This document shows positions 1-9,748 of a DNA stretch of 22,993 bases, one piece after another. Numbering within the stretch: the stretch's first letter is position 1; each line of letters begins with the position of its first letter. The position numbers were made by a program, and so were the translations under genes. The notes under the pieces are model-generated. The model was not told where the DNA came from. It saw only the letters and a list, made by a program, of their open reading frames with translations, and ran no database searches. Source of the stretch: Cerioporus squamosus (taxonomy: Eukaryota > Basidiomycota > Agaricomycetes > Polyporales > Polyporaceae); contig JABYQS010000428.1 in the NCBI GenBank assembly GCA_022592435.1, forward strand, positions 1 through 22,993, read 5' to 3'.

Positions 1-1745
1 CACTGCGTTGTGAGTTGCACATCTCCGTGAGCCTTGCGTTGAGTGTTGACCAGATCGTTCGCGGCGTTTCATCAGCGTACAAACGGCCTTTTCTTTCTTT
101 GCGGCATGGCGAATGTTCGTGGAGAACTTCGGTAACTGGGTGCGTCGTCGTGACCATCAAGGCATAGGACGGACAGAGGTTGAAGTATGAGATTATCAGT
201 ACGACAGCGTGTTGTTTGTTGGGCGGACAAGCTCCAATCAACAATCGTGAGTGCTCACTGCCTTAACCTGTCATGAAATTCAGAACTGACCTACCGGAAG
301 ACCGTCATGATGGCTGCCCCTGTACAAGCCTTCCTCATCTGGAGGTGTTGGACTGTTCGTACAATAACTAATTACCCTAACGTTCATGCTAACGTTTAAC
401 CGCAGCTCATACATCGCAACTTCTATGTTCTGGTGAGCTCCATTCAACAGGTCCATGGCTGCGAATTGTCGCTGAGGGACATCGTAATCGGGACATAGGC
501 GTCCCTAACCCTCCTACTGCTGGCTCAAATAGCGGCGAGCGTCGTCGTCACGGTACAGACGTTCCAGTTTCATTTCGGCATTGTCCCGCAATCCGAAGTA
601 GAGGCGGGTCCACTCCCAAGGTTCCGGTACGTCTCTCGTACTTTCCTGTGGAGCGACTCGCTAAGGTCACCCTAGGTCAACTCAGTATGTAAGAGCAACC
701 TTTCAAGTCGCACCCGTCCGCGAACTAACCCCGTGGTATATCCAGTCGTTCTGAGTTTGACATGCTCCGCAGGTGTGTTTTCCCCGCCCCGCCCCTGTCT
801 CTCGCACTCATGTAATCCTTAGTCCTCGATGTCCTTGTGACCGGTATATGTGCGTTTCCGACTGGAGGCGCGAGAGTTCAACGAGACTCACTGATAATCT
901 CCTTCCAGTGCTCACCTTCCTCGCTCGCTCGAAACAACACGTCACGTCTTCGAGGTTCCGTCGCGTGAGCTCTTCTGCTATCCATCATCATAGCGATGCG
1001 TCTAATCTCATATTTCGACCTACAGATCTTGAGACGTCTCACAGTGCTGATATGGGAGGCGGCTCTCCCGCCGTGCATCTGCGCTATCCTGACAGTAGTA
1101 ACATACCTTACCTTGGTTCGTCTCCCACAAGTGACTCCAGCTCTCCGCCGCTTGCTGACTTCTCCCGCAGGTTAACGAGAACTACTGGGATCTCACGTTC
1201 CAGGCCGTCCTCGGGAAACTCTACGTTATTTCCCTATTCGTAACTCTGCAAGTCTCCTTCCTCTCCCGTCTCTATGCGTACACTCATCATGCTTTTCGAA
1301 ATCACGGGAAACAGTAACGGTCGTGCGGAGCTGCAGGACGGACCTGCGCCGGGATTCTCCACCAACCGGATATCGAACCTCGCCTGGAACCTGAGCACTC
1401 CAATCCGGGTTGAGGTACGGGCTCCATTTCCCTTGCCTTCCCTCGGGTCACCGATACAGTCTTCTGCAGATCAACACGGATATCGAAAGCCGAGGACAGA
1501 CGACCCGGAGCACGCGCGGAGACGGCACCAGCACCACGAGCATGCCCACAGAACAAAGCCGCACGGTGGTCACGCCTTCCTCGGAAAAAGCCGAAGTGAT
1601 CCCTCGACCCTCGCCGGGTCCCGTCCCATCGCCCACGACCCATACACGTTACGCCTCTATGTTATGTATGCCTCCCTTAAGCTTGCATCGCGCGCTGCTC
1701 GACATTCACTGGGGTTTCGGTCGCCGCCATGATCTCTTTCTGTAG
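1..1745 (+). CDS. DUF6534-like multi-spanning membrane protein, 5' partial
   Basis: Function unknown; the family is a basidiomycete group of multi-helix membrane proteins. Exons I can follow: 76-139 (VQTAFSFFAAWRMFVENFGNW region), one near 200-245, 284-354 (APVQAFLIWRCW), 406-432 (LIHRNFYVL), 499 to about 626 (hydrophobic helix TLLLLAQIAASVVVTV), 746-772 joined to 823-964 (DVLVTGICAF), 1026-1115 (PPCICAILTVVTYLTL), 1171-1251 (AVLGKLYVISLFVTL), 1315-1414 (begins NGRAEL) and 1470-1745 (Ser/Thr/Pro-rich tail ending in TAG). The order of helices and the LGKLYVISLFVTL-NGRAEL signature fit DUF6534 proteins. Position 76 is already in the second helix region, so the start lies left of the window. Canonical junctions leave one-base frame mismatches near 190-245, at 626/746 and at 1251/1315, so the exact exon ends there are unresolved. 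The family call is from recall, without a profile search. Confidence 0.68.
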
Positions 1746-2016
1746 TATAGTTCAATATTGCACTCAGGACAACTCTGCATTCGTGACGTCCAACTTACGT
1801 TCCTTCGCATACGTGGTCTCTCACACGCTCTCCTAGTAATGCCTGTCATTCTGTACATACCACTTGTCGATCTGCATCACCCATCGTACGACGTTGCTTA
1901 ACACGTTCTCTTAAGTTCTCTCACTGGAGCGCATCCCATGACTGGGCCTGACTTCTCTGGCTTCAGTAGTAAGTACTTCAGCCTCTCCCATGAGCGCACT
2001 GCTCTCTGCATACCAG

Positions 2017-2214
2017 CTACTCATTCCTTCTGTTGGCGTTCCTCCATGCTGCAAAGTCCGCTGCCTTGTGCTGAAAATCATAGTACTCGGTGTCGTGGCT
2101 GAAAAGGTATACGGATTGGTGGAGCATGAGTGCAGTGCGGTTCTTGCAGTACTCATAGATACGGAATAAGTTATCATAGCTTTGCCCCCGAAACATCCGC
2201 GAAACGAAGCGCAA
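2017..2214 (-). CDS. Unidentified ORF fragment, possibly the last exon of a minus-strand gene
   Basis: The reading frame has natural-looking composition, rich in Tyr, Phe and Asn (for example FRGQSYDNLFRIYEYCKN and YLFSHDTEYYDFQ), unlike the Ser/Arg/Pro-rich shadow frames around it, and ends at a stop at 2017-2019. I do not recognise a family. It may be the 3' exon of a gene whose upstream part lies in 2215-2650, where the minus frames are Pro/Ser/Arg-rich and no clear splice chain emerges. It is not obviously part of the kinase, whose own stop is at 2698-2700. Treat it as a candidate only. Confidence 0.25.
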   Translation of the reverse strand: MRFVSRMFRGQSYDNLFRIYEYCKNRTALMLHQSVYLFSHDTEYYDFQHKAADFAAWRNANRRNE

Positions 2215-2697
2215 GGCGTCCCAGAGAACCGAGCCCTGTCCCAGAGAACTGAACAGTCAAGTGCCAGCACCGCGACATAGCAGCTCCCGAGACGTATCCA
2301 ACGACGGTGGAGGACGTGGGCGAAAGTCGACTGGGGAGGGGAGGGGCGGAAGGTGCGGAGGTAGGGCGTATCAGACTCGGACAGAGGTAGAAGGGTATGA
2401 TGCGCGACAGAGGACGCAGTGCCAATCACGGTTGCGCGAGGCGACATGATGGTACGGTTGGACCGCCGGGGTTCTGAGTTGAGAGATCGACGTAGTGTCG
2501 GCGGGCGTCGCACCGGTGGAAGCCGGCCTGGAACCCCGGAGGTTCATAGGCGTGCACCAGAGGAAGGCAGGTTCCCTCCCTTGTCTGCGTGGCAGAGGGC
2601 TGAACGGACGATGCGGGCACTGACAGGTTTGCAGAGGAGGGCTGGCTCGCCAAGTCGATTTCATGAGAACGCGGGCACGCAGTCCGCGGGAGTGCAC

Positions 2698-4949
2698 TTA
2701 GTCGACGCTGTCGTCGTTTAGTTGGGCGAGACGAAGTTGGCGCTGATCTTCTCTGACGCGAGTAAAGAGAGGGCTACGGGACGCGATGTGCGACGGGAAA
2801 TAGACGTCGGACACGTCGTTGATGGAGACGGCGGTCGCAGAGCCTGAGGTGGCCGCAGACCTACTAGACCCACAGAGGGTCGGCGTGCCGGATGGGATGC
2901 CGAGGAAGGCGGGGGACCGGGTGCGAGGGGGAAGGGGAGGGGCGAGGTACATGAAGCTGGGGATCGCGCACGCAACGACGGCGCAGGAGTCGCGAACATG
3001 CCGACAGCGCGGGTGGGACCGCGCTGGTCAGTCTTGGGCGCCGCGCGGTGGTGGTGTGGTGGGGGGGTTCTTCCGAGCGGCGCGGCTTTTACGATCGAGT
3101 TCTTCGTGGGGACTTCGGTGGGGAGGGTCGGGAGAAGTAGTCGTACCAGAAGTGCGGGGCCTCGCCAGGCCGTAGGGCGTGCCGAACGACCCGCGTTTTC
3201 GTCGTCGAACTGGGTGTGGCAATCAGGACGGGGACTTAAGACGTAGGGCATGGATAGTACGTACTGGTTTGAGTCCAGGCGTGGGCCTGAGTGGGGCGGA
3301 GTGCTCGCGCTGAGCGAGCGTCTTCCAGTCGCTGAAGGGGAGAAAGGTTCAGCTCGTTGCGGCATGCTTAGTATGTAGGTCACTTACACATCTGAGAACC
3401 AATGTGCCTTCACCTGCTCGAGCGTAGCCCGACGCGCTGGGTTCGGGTCGAGCATCTTTCATGAAAGCATCAGCTCAGATCATGAACCACAAGATATACA
3501 CGACGAGACTGACCGTCAAGAGGAGATCGTGCGCGTCAGCGTCGATGTCGTCGTTGACACCGATGGGCTGAGTATGCATCGCTTCGTAGACGGCGTGGAT
3601 CTCGCGTCCCTCGCGTTGGATGCCGAACGGCAGCTGAGCACCTGGTGAGCACGACTCCTACCAGAAGGAAGTGCGTATGAGCGTACCTTGTTCGACAACA
3701 TCTCGAAGATGACAGCGCCGACGCTGAACACGTCCGCAGAGTACGAGTACGGGCCGCCCCGGCAGGCCTCGGGAGCAATGTACCCAAGCGTCCCGCAGTT
3801 GCGGTAGGTGACGTCCCCACCGCTAGAGTGGGCATGGGCAGCCGGGACGGAAGTGAGGCGCCACTCGTCGCGGATGGCCCACGGCTGCTGTTCGGCGGTC
3901 AGGCCGAAGGGGCGGGAGAGCCCGAAGTCGCGACGACGAGCTCGCCCTCGCGCGTCAGGAGCAAGTTGCCCGGCTTGATGTCGCGGTGGACGACGCGGCG
4001 CTTGTGGAGCTCGCCGATCGCAAGGACCTGCAAGAAGGATGATGAGCGATTCATTTGCGGAAACGAGCAAAGAACAACACGCACCAGTTGGCAGCCAGGT
4101 TCTTGGCCTCGCAAACCGGCAGGCCGCCAGACTTGTGAATCTTCTTCCTGAGCTCTCCCCAGTGTAGAAGTCCTAGACGAGTATGGGAGGTCAGCGGCCG
4201 TAAGACGTCGCAAGATCCATAACGCAGAACGCACCGTGACCAAATACAGTACTTGCTGTCCTCGAAGCTGCCGCGGAGCTGGACGACCCACGGGCAGCCC
4301 TCGAGCGACTTCAAGATCGCCTGCTCCTGGAACGCGAACGCGAGCTGGTGCGCGCCGAGCCCGCCTTCTCTATCATCTTCAGGCCGTAGAACCTGCCGTT
4401 GGGCTTGAAGAGCGCGAGCGAGACCGTGCCCTGCGCGCCGGCGCCCACGACTTGGAAGATCTGGAAGTTGTCGGCCGACAACTGGGCCGCGTCTGCGGGA
4501 GCGCGGCGAGAGAGACGCGCCGCAGCCTCGAGCTTGAACGCCGGGACGGGGAGGTACTTGCAGGCGACAGAGACGACGGATGGGCGGGAGAGCACTGGAC
4601 GAGGGTGGTGCACGCGAAGGAGGACATCGGGGACAGTTGCTCGAGATGGCAGGCAATCTGCGACGCGATCAGATGGGGAGAATGGATACGGCCTGGAGTA
4701 GTACGCACCATGTCTCCGTTCTCGCCGAACCACATGCGGACGTGAACGTCCACCTCGGCTTGGGCGTGCCTGCTCGCGTCGACGACGACTTGGACGGCCT
4801 CGATGATCTATGGGGAGCGTCAGTCTCGTGTGCGAGCGCATATAGGAGCATCAGGTACTCGCCAGCTTGTCGCTGTACGACGTCTCGTCGATTGCGGGAG
4901 TCGCGCAGCCGGGGGTCTTGAAGAACCGAGCAAGGCTGGTGAAGAACAT
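2698..4949 (-). CDS. AGC-like serine/threonine protein kinase, reading frame broken in this sequence
   Basis: Proposed start ATG at 4949-4947 (MFFTSLARFFKTPG). Exons: 4859-4949, 4709-4807, 4235-4657, 4085-4172, 3687-4027, 3514-3633, 3388-3455, 3265-3331 and about 2698-3209. Motifs in order: glycine loop VGAGAQGTV, lysine in FYGLKMIEK, helix-C glutamate in FQEQAIL, catalytic loop HRDIKPGN, DFGLSRPF, and CGTLGYIAPE with the APE motif. The lobe ends in MLDPNPARRATLEQV and an AGC-type tail (WFSDVDWKTLAQRE). It should phosphorylate Ser/Thr of unknown substrates. Continuous reading needs one added base near 4590, 4361, 4155, 4027, 3930 (right at DFG) and 3190, and the 4859/4807 junction is also one base out of frame. 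All key residues survive, so sequence error is likelier than decay, though a pseudogene is possible. The N-terminal 120 or so residues match nothing I recognise. Confidence 0.72.
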
Positions 4950-6098
4950 ACTGTCACGACTGGGCGTGCAGAGCAAAGTCGACTGTGCAGATGCAGGAGA
5001 GGACGTGTTGAGCAGGTTCAGATGGTGGTAACAGTGAAGCACACTGGGACCTCCGTGCGCGACTGATAAAGCACGGAGGATGGTCTGAATCGCAATGTCG
5101 GATGAGGAGCAAATCAGGCAAGTCCTCGGCGGAAGTGTCACGGCGTTGCCTCCCGCGTGCATACGCGTCGTAGTGGACGTTTTCGACTGTGACTGTATGC
5201 GTGTTCTCGAAGAGAATGATGGCGTGTGGACTGCAGGACGGTCGAGGACATGGTGGTAGGTCTCCAAGAGTCAAGCTATCGAAGTTGCCATGAACGGTCG
5301 GATCGGCCTCCGGTCCGGTCTGCCGGGTACCCCGAGTCCGAGCAGTACAGGACAGGCGGGGAGAGCAACAGTAGTTGTGAGCAGCTCCGAATCAAGGTTC
5401 TCGTGGCATACTGGCATACAAGCTACATGCAGCAAGGTCAGAAGATTGCGCCCTGCTAGTGATCAAGACCTTACCTTACCCTCTCCGCTCCGAGTTCACG
5501 CTTCTCGGACGCATTCCTCGACTGGCAGGGCGATGCCGCATTTCCGACTCTCCCTCCCAAGTGTTCCTGGCCGGCGGGTAGAAACCGGAGGCAAGCATGG
5601 ACTCGGTGATCTGTTCGATATTCGTTCTGGTCTAACTGCTGGGACTTACAGCGTCGTCTGTCAGCAAGATTCTCACCGTGACCGTCGATGAGATGAACTC
5701 ACAAGTACGCACAGTATAGGCATGGAGGGAATTCTAGGCAATGACAAATGTCTGAGGTCTGGGTACGGCTCAGTGAGACCGACTGGGCCCTACACAAGCG
5801 ACGTAATGAGCCCAGCAGCCGACGCGCGCCCCGCCCCCAGACACGTCGGAGGCGTCGGCTGTCGAGCGGTACACAGTCCTCCTTCACTCGCCAGTCGAGA
5901 CCGACAGCCACAGAGTGAAGAGGGGCGGCAACAGGTTACAGCGCACGGGCCACCCCTGCGATGCGCATATATAAGACGACCGTCCTGCGAACGGGGATCA
6001 GCAGCACTCGACGCACTCGCACTCGCACACTCGCCTTTGCCTCTGCCTCAGCCCTCTGCACCAGCACTTCACTCCCTCGACTCCCGAGCCTTGACACC
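4950..6098. other. Intergenic region between the divergent kinase and hydrophobin genes
   Basis: About 1.15 kb. It should hold the promoters of both flanking genes. I see no convincing coding exon: open frames here are Ser/Arg/Pro-rich and without family resemblance. The only clear signal is the TATA box at 5968-5975 belonging to the hydrophobin. Confidence 0.6.
5968..5975 (+). promoter_or_regulatory. TATA box of the hydrophobin gene
   Basis: TATATAAG lies 131 bp upstream of the hydrophobin ATG. A start of transcription about 30 bp downstream would give a 5' leader of roughly 95-100 nt. A strong TATA box fits the high expression usual for hydrophobin genes. Confidence 0.65.
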
Positions 6099-6589
6099 AT
6101 GTTCGCCCGCCTCGCCGCCGTCTCCACCCTCTCCTTCGCGCTCCTTGCGGCCGCCGCGGACACCGGCAGCTGCAGCACCGGGCCCGTGCAGTGCTGCAAC
6201 AGCCTCCAGAGCGTACGTCTTTCCCTTCTTGCCCACCTTCCCTCTCCTTCTCTTCCCTCTCCATGTGCCAGGCATCCGTGCTGACGCTGTCTTCCCGCAC
6301 AAACAGTCAGACTCCGCCGCAGGCTCCGCGCTCCTCTCCGTCCTCGGCGTCGACCTCCAGGGCGTGACGGCGCAGCTCGGGCTCGGGTGCTCGCCGATCT
6401 CCGCCGTCGGCCTCGGCAGCGGGAACGCGTGCGCGGCGCAGGCGGTGTGCTGCGAGAACAACAACGTCGTGAGTGTCTTTCGTGCTCGGTGCTCTGAAGG
6501 AGAGCCAATGGGCGATGCGGATGCTGACCTGGGATTGCTCATGGCAGGGCGGCCTCATTTCCATCGGCTGCGCGCCGATCTCTCTTTAG
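6099..6589 (+). CDS. Class I hydrophobin
   Basis: Small secreted amphipathic protein that self-assembles at air-water and cell-wall interfaces and coats aerial hyphae, fruiting bodies or spores. Three exons: 6099-6212, 6307-6468 and 6548-6589, joined by GT-AG introns of 94 and 79 bp, giving 105 residues in an unbroken frame. Residues 1 to about 20 (MFARLAAVSTLSFALLAAAA) form a signal peptide. All eight cysteines are present at 25, 32, 33, 66, 80, 86, 87 and 100, with spacing C-X6-CC-X32-C-X13-C-X5-CC-X12-C. The 32-residue gap between the third and fourth cysteines and the ending GGLISIGCAPISL indicate class I. The region before the first cysteine is very short for the family. An upstream in-frame ATG at 5961 is rejected because it lies before the TATA box. 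Confidence 0.95.
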
Positions 6590-7276
6590 ACTGCGGATTG
6601 GTTGTCGGTGGTACTTAGCCGTTAGTTATGTTACGCTTGCTTGATGCTTGAGATGGTTCCTCCGAATTCCGTGCGTGTGAGGGTTCCGAAAGTGCTATAT
6701 GAGTTCACCGCCATTTGCCTGCATGAAGTGCGAGATGGTCAGCGAGTGGTTCCGACTGCGACGGTTCATGCGTGAACACACCATCCACACACAGATTCAA
6801 GACGTAGTCGCGTGCATGCTAGTGGGTGCGGAGGCCATGTGCGCGCGTGAGCACAGCCAGAAGGTACTCGAGGCACGCATTGCACACCGACGAAGTATAC
6901 AACGAAGACAGCATGAGATTCAAAGAGTGTCACATGTTAAGTCAAAGAGCAGCGGGATACACAACGAGTTCAGAGCAGTCCGTGATAGTGTGTCCTTGCG
7001 CCTTGCGGCGTGATGTTCCTCCTATCCAGCAGGATCTCTTGGAGGATGCCAACTCGCGAAGCGCGACGCTGACGCGGTGACGCCCAGCGTGCCATGCACG
7101 CGGCGCCTGACGGGGCATGCACATATCGCGAGGTCGGTGTCGTAGCGTAGTACGCGAGGGACGGCGGTCATCGCTCAGGGGAGCGGTACGGTGCGGCGCG
7201 GAGCCGACTTGAGCGGTGGGATGGTGAGGCTGGCGCGGGGACTAAGCCCACGAGCCTGAAGCCCGAATGTATGCGT
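6590..7276. other. Intergenic region between convergent genes
   Basis: About 690 bp between the 3' ends of the hydrophobin and the small ORF. It should hold both 3' UTRs. Open frames at 6699-7080 have no recognisable features and I see no repeat or RNA gene. Confidence 0.5.
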
Positions 7277-7492
7277 CTACAGCCCGAAGATCTTCTTCAG
7301 GCCGGACTTGGTGGTCTTCCTCTGCGCGGTGCGCCCGTTAACGTTCGACGGACGCAGCACCTGGCGTGCGTCCTCGTACATGTGGTAGGTGTCGCGCGGC
7401 GACTGAGTGGACGCGAAGAGGGCGAATGCGTTCGGGGACGCGGGGGTGGAGGTGGAGAAGGTGTGGACGGGGGCGATCGCGGAGTAGGACAT
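7277..7492 (-). CDS. Small uncharacterised protein, 71 residues
   Basis: Single-exon frame from an ATG at 7492-7490 to a TAG at 7279-7277. The N-terminal half is Ser/Thr/Ala/Pro-rich (VHTFSTSTPASPNAFALFAS), the middle is mixed (RDTYHMYEDARQVLRPSNV) and the end is basic (QRKTTKSGLKKIFGL). There is no signal peptide, membrane helix or CaaX box, so it is neither a typical secreted protein nor a lipopeptide pheromone precursor. A TATA box about 143 bp upstream supports a real transcription unit. Another ATG at 7607 opens a different frame (Arg/His/Pro-rich), which I regard as 5' leader. I do not recognise a family. Confidence 0.55.
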   Translation of the reverse strand: MSYSAIAPVHTFSTSTPASPNAFALFASTQSPRDTYHMYEDARQVLRPSNVNGRTAQRKTTKSGLKKIFGL

Positions 7493-7634
7493 CTCGGATA
7501 TGGCGCTCGAGGTAAGGATGTGGTAGTGCAGTGATGTGCTGGTGAGCGACGGAGGCTAGACGAGGACTCTGAAGGTCGAGAGGTCGCTGGATGACTTGTG
7601 TGGTCATGCTGACTCCATGTCGAACTCGTCGCGG

Positions 7635-7641
7635 TTATATA
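7635..7641 (-). promoter_or_regulatory. TATA box of the small minus-strand gene
   Basis: On the minus strand this reads TATATAA within GGTATATAACC, about 143 bp upstream of the ATG at 7492. Its spacing is close to that of the hydrophobin TATA box. Confidence 0.5.
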
Positions 7642-8438
7642 CCGCGCAGAATTAACGGATTGCTTGCGTAGAAGATTGGAATGGACGCGAAGTAGCAATT
7701 GGCCAAGCGGTAGCAGATGTGCACACAGACAGTTGCCTTCTCAGGAAAGTGTTTGCAGCAAGGAAAACACAAGTACACAGCAGCGCATAGATACGAGCCG
7801 TCGCCAGGATACGAGGCACCCACAAACACAGACGAGCGAACAGAGAGCCAGCGAGCGAGTCCACAATGTACTAGTACGAGAGTGAGGGACACGCGAAGAG
7901 GCGCGCAGACGCCGGTGGACAATCATTTGGCTCCCGACCGTGGACAAACAATGCCACGTGGACTTTCTCGACCTCAACCTGAAACTTGAAGCTTCCAAGG
8001 CCGCTATCTGAGTATCTCGGGTGACGTGGTTCAAGTACAGTCGAATCAGTGTAGGAAGGTCAGGCCAGCGCACCAGAATCCGCATTCCATTGAGTTGAAG
8101 TCGACGATCCAGGACTCGGAGGTGGGCAGCGCGTACTTACTTACTAGCTAGCGTGTCCAAACCGGCGGGAACCAACAGTGAACACGGTGATCGTGGCCTC
8201 AGGAAGTTCATTGAGGTAGAACCAGTATGCATTATTTGCGTTCTCTAAGCTTCAGTACCCGAGGCATGACCTTTGCCAGTATATGGCCTTCATAGTACAG
8301 TCTCGTCCGCCGCCAGGCGTCTTATCCCGTAAGTATGATGTTCTGATTCCTCGTGATCACGCTCATGTCCCAGGACGCCCTTAGCGGTCATCGCACGGTC
8401 CATTGCCGAAGGCAACTCAACACTGGACCACCACGACC
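7642..8438. other. Intergenic region between the divergent small ORF and DUF6593-like gene
   Basis: About 800 bp. Open frames exist on both strands but show no domain, signal or splice chain. A TATA-like stretch (AGTATATGG) near 8278-8286 could serve the plus-strand gene. No tRNA or repeat seen. Confidence 0.45.
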
Positions 8439-9176
8439 ATGGACTCGCAGATCACCCTCGTCAACCCTACCGAGCTCCCCGACCGCTTCGCACACACGGA
8501 GCTTGTCTTTGATCGCGACAGCCTTACGAACGCTGACCTCCGCCTTCGGGGAGGCTCTGCCGTCATGTACACGATCAGAACTACAGGAAGGTCCTACTTA
8601 TCCACGGAGTTGCGCAAGGTGGAGGGCGGAGACTCGTTCAGGCTCGCGAGCATCCAGCGCAACGAGGTGCTCCCTGATACGATCACCTTCCTCGGCGACG
8701 CGCCGATAAGGACGAAGAAGTGGATCAAGCACAGGACCTTCACAGTCCCGTGCGTGTCTCTTTGCTCACTCTTGCTCTGGGTTCAAGATTGACGCGCTTC
8801 GTCCGCAGCGTCCCAGGGATCGGGGAGAGGACGTACAGCTGGAAGGCGACCAATCTGCGAGAAGTTGCGGTCAGTATACATATTACTGACCGTCTTCTCG
8901 TTGTCTGTATGCTCACAGTACTGTTAGCTCTATGATCAGCAGAGCCCCTTGACCGCGGTAGCATGGTACTGGATCGCATATCGGCACAATGTCGACGGGG
9001 TCGAAGTGACCGAGATGCCAACTCTCTCCTTACAGCCGGAGGTCGAGAGCATTGCCCACCTTGTTCTAACATCTCTCCTGGTTGTCGGGCAGGAGTACCG
9101 TATGAGAAGTCAGCAGACGGTCTCGCGTCCAGCTAGCTATCATACGGGTGCGCTCGCGTTCCCGCTACCTGGGTAA
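8439..9176 (+). CDS. DUF6593-like protein
   Basis: Function unknown; DUF6593 proteins are common and often multi-copy in Agaricomycetes. Three exons: 8439-8749, 8809-8869 and 8943-9176, with GT-AG introns of 59 and 73 bp, giving about 201 residues in one unbroken frame. Visible landmarks are LVFDRDSLTNADLRLRGG near the start, YTIRTTGRSYLSTELRKVEG, the short WKATN segment coded by exon 2, and the closing IAHLVLTSLLVVGQEYRMR, all in the order I recall for the family. No signal peptide or membrane helix, so probably intracellular. The ATG at 8439 is chosen over 8403 because the family-like sequence begins directly after it. The last 25 or so residues after QEYRMR may be non-conserved tail. The family name is from recall. 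Confidence 0.75.
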
Positions 9177-9748
9177 AGCCGTAGAGAGCTAATTGGTATA
9201 TAAACCCATGCGATCCCTCCTGCTATGACCCATGTCACAACGTTCAGGATGTAGTTGAGCCCACGCCAGTCAACGCAAAGCCCCGGCTGCCAGTGATGCA
9301 GGTCTAAAGTGATCATCTTGTTCCGCCGACCAACCGCCGACGCTGGAACGGCGGGGTGGCGGTGTTTCGGCATGAGGCGGCAAAAGGCGGCGTCCAAATA
9401 TAGGAATTTACGTACAGTGACCTCACAAGTCGAGCGACGAGCGCCGGCGAGTTGGTCCTTTCTCTTGAACCATCACCATCCTCTGCACGATTCGCCGTTC
9501 TTGTGGTTATCTCTGTACATAGTATACCCTGAAGCTCAAGTGCTCGTGCGTCCAAGGCTTTGGTAAGTCCATCCTGCTAGACCGGCTAAATCAAGCATGC
9601 TAAACAAATATCCCGGGACCCGTACACCATTTCCCTGCCACCGTCGCCATGATTGTCTGCTCGTTACGTGACGATGCTGCTGCCAAACAGTCTTCTGTAC
9701 GGTACATAAGGACGACCATTCATAGCGCATACGGCTTGCTCCTGCGCG
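9177..9748. other. Intergenic region upstream of the MFS gene
   Basis: About 570 bp. A TATATAAA sequence lies near 9197-9204. A minus-strand ORF at 9140-9397 contains one hydrophobic stretch but overlaps the preceding gene's last exon and is not supported as a gene. Otherwise I see nothing. Confidence 0.45.

Noticed and set aside
5722..6618. A 298-codon plus-strand open frame across the hydrophobin locus
   Set aside because: It codes the hydrophobin exon 2 only by reading through intron 2 and lacks the signal peptide and first three cysteines. The spliced three-exon model explains all eight cysteines.
7277..7492. Reading the 71-residue ORF as a mating pheromone precursor
   Set aside because: Basidiomycete lipopeptide pheromone precursors end in a CaaX box. 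This protein ends KKIFGL and contains no cysteine.
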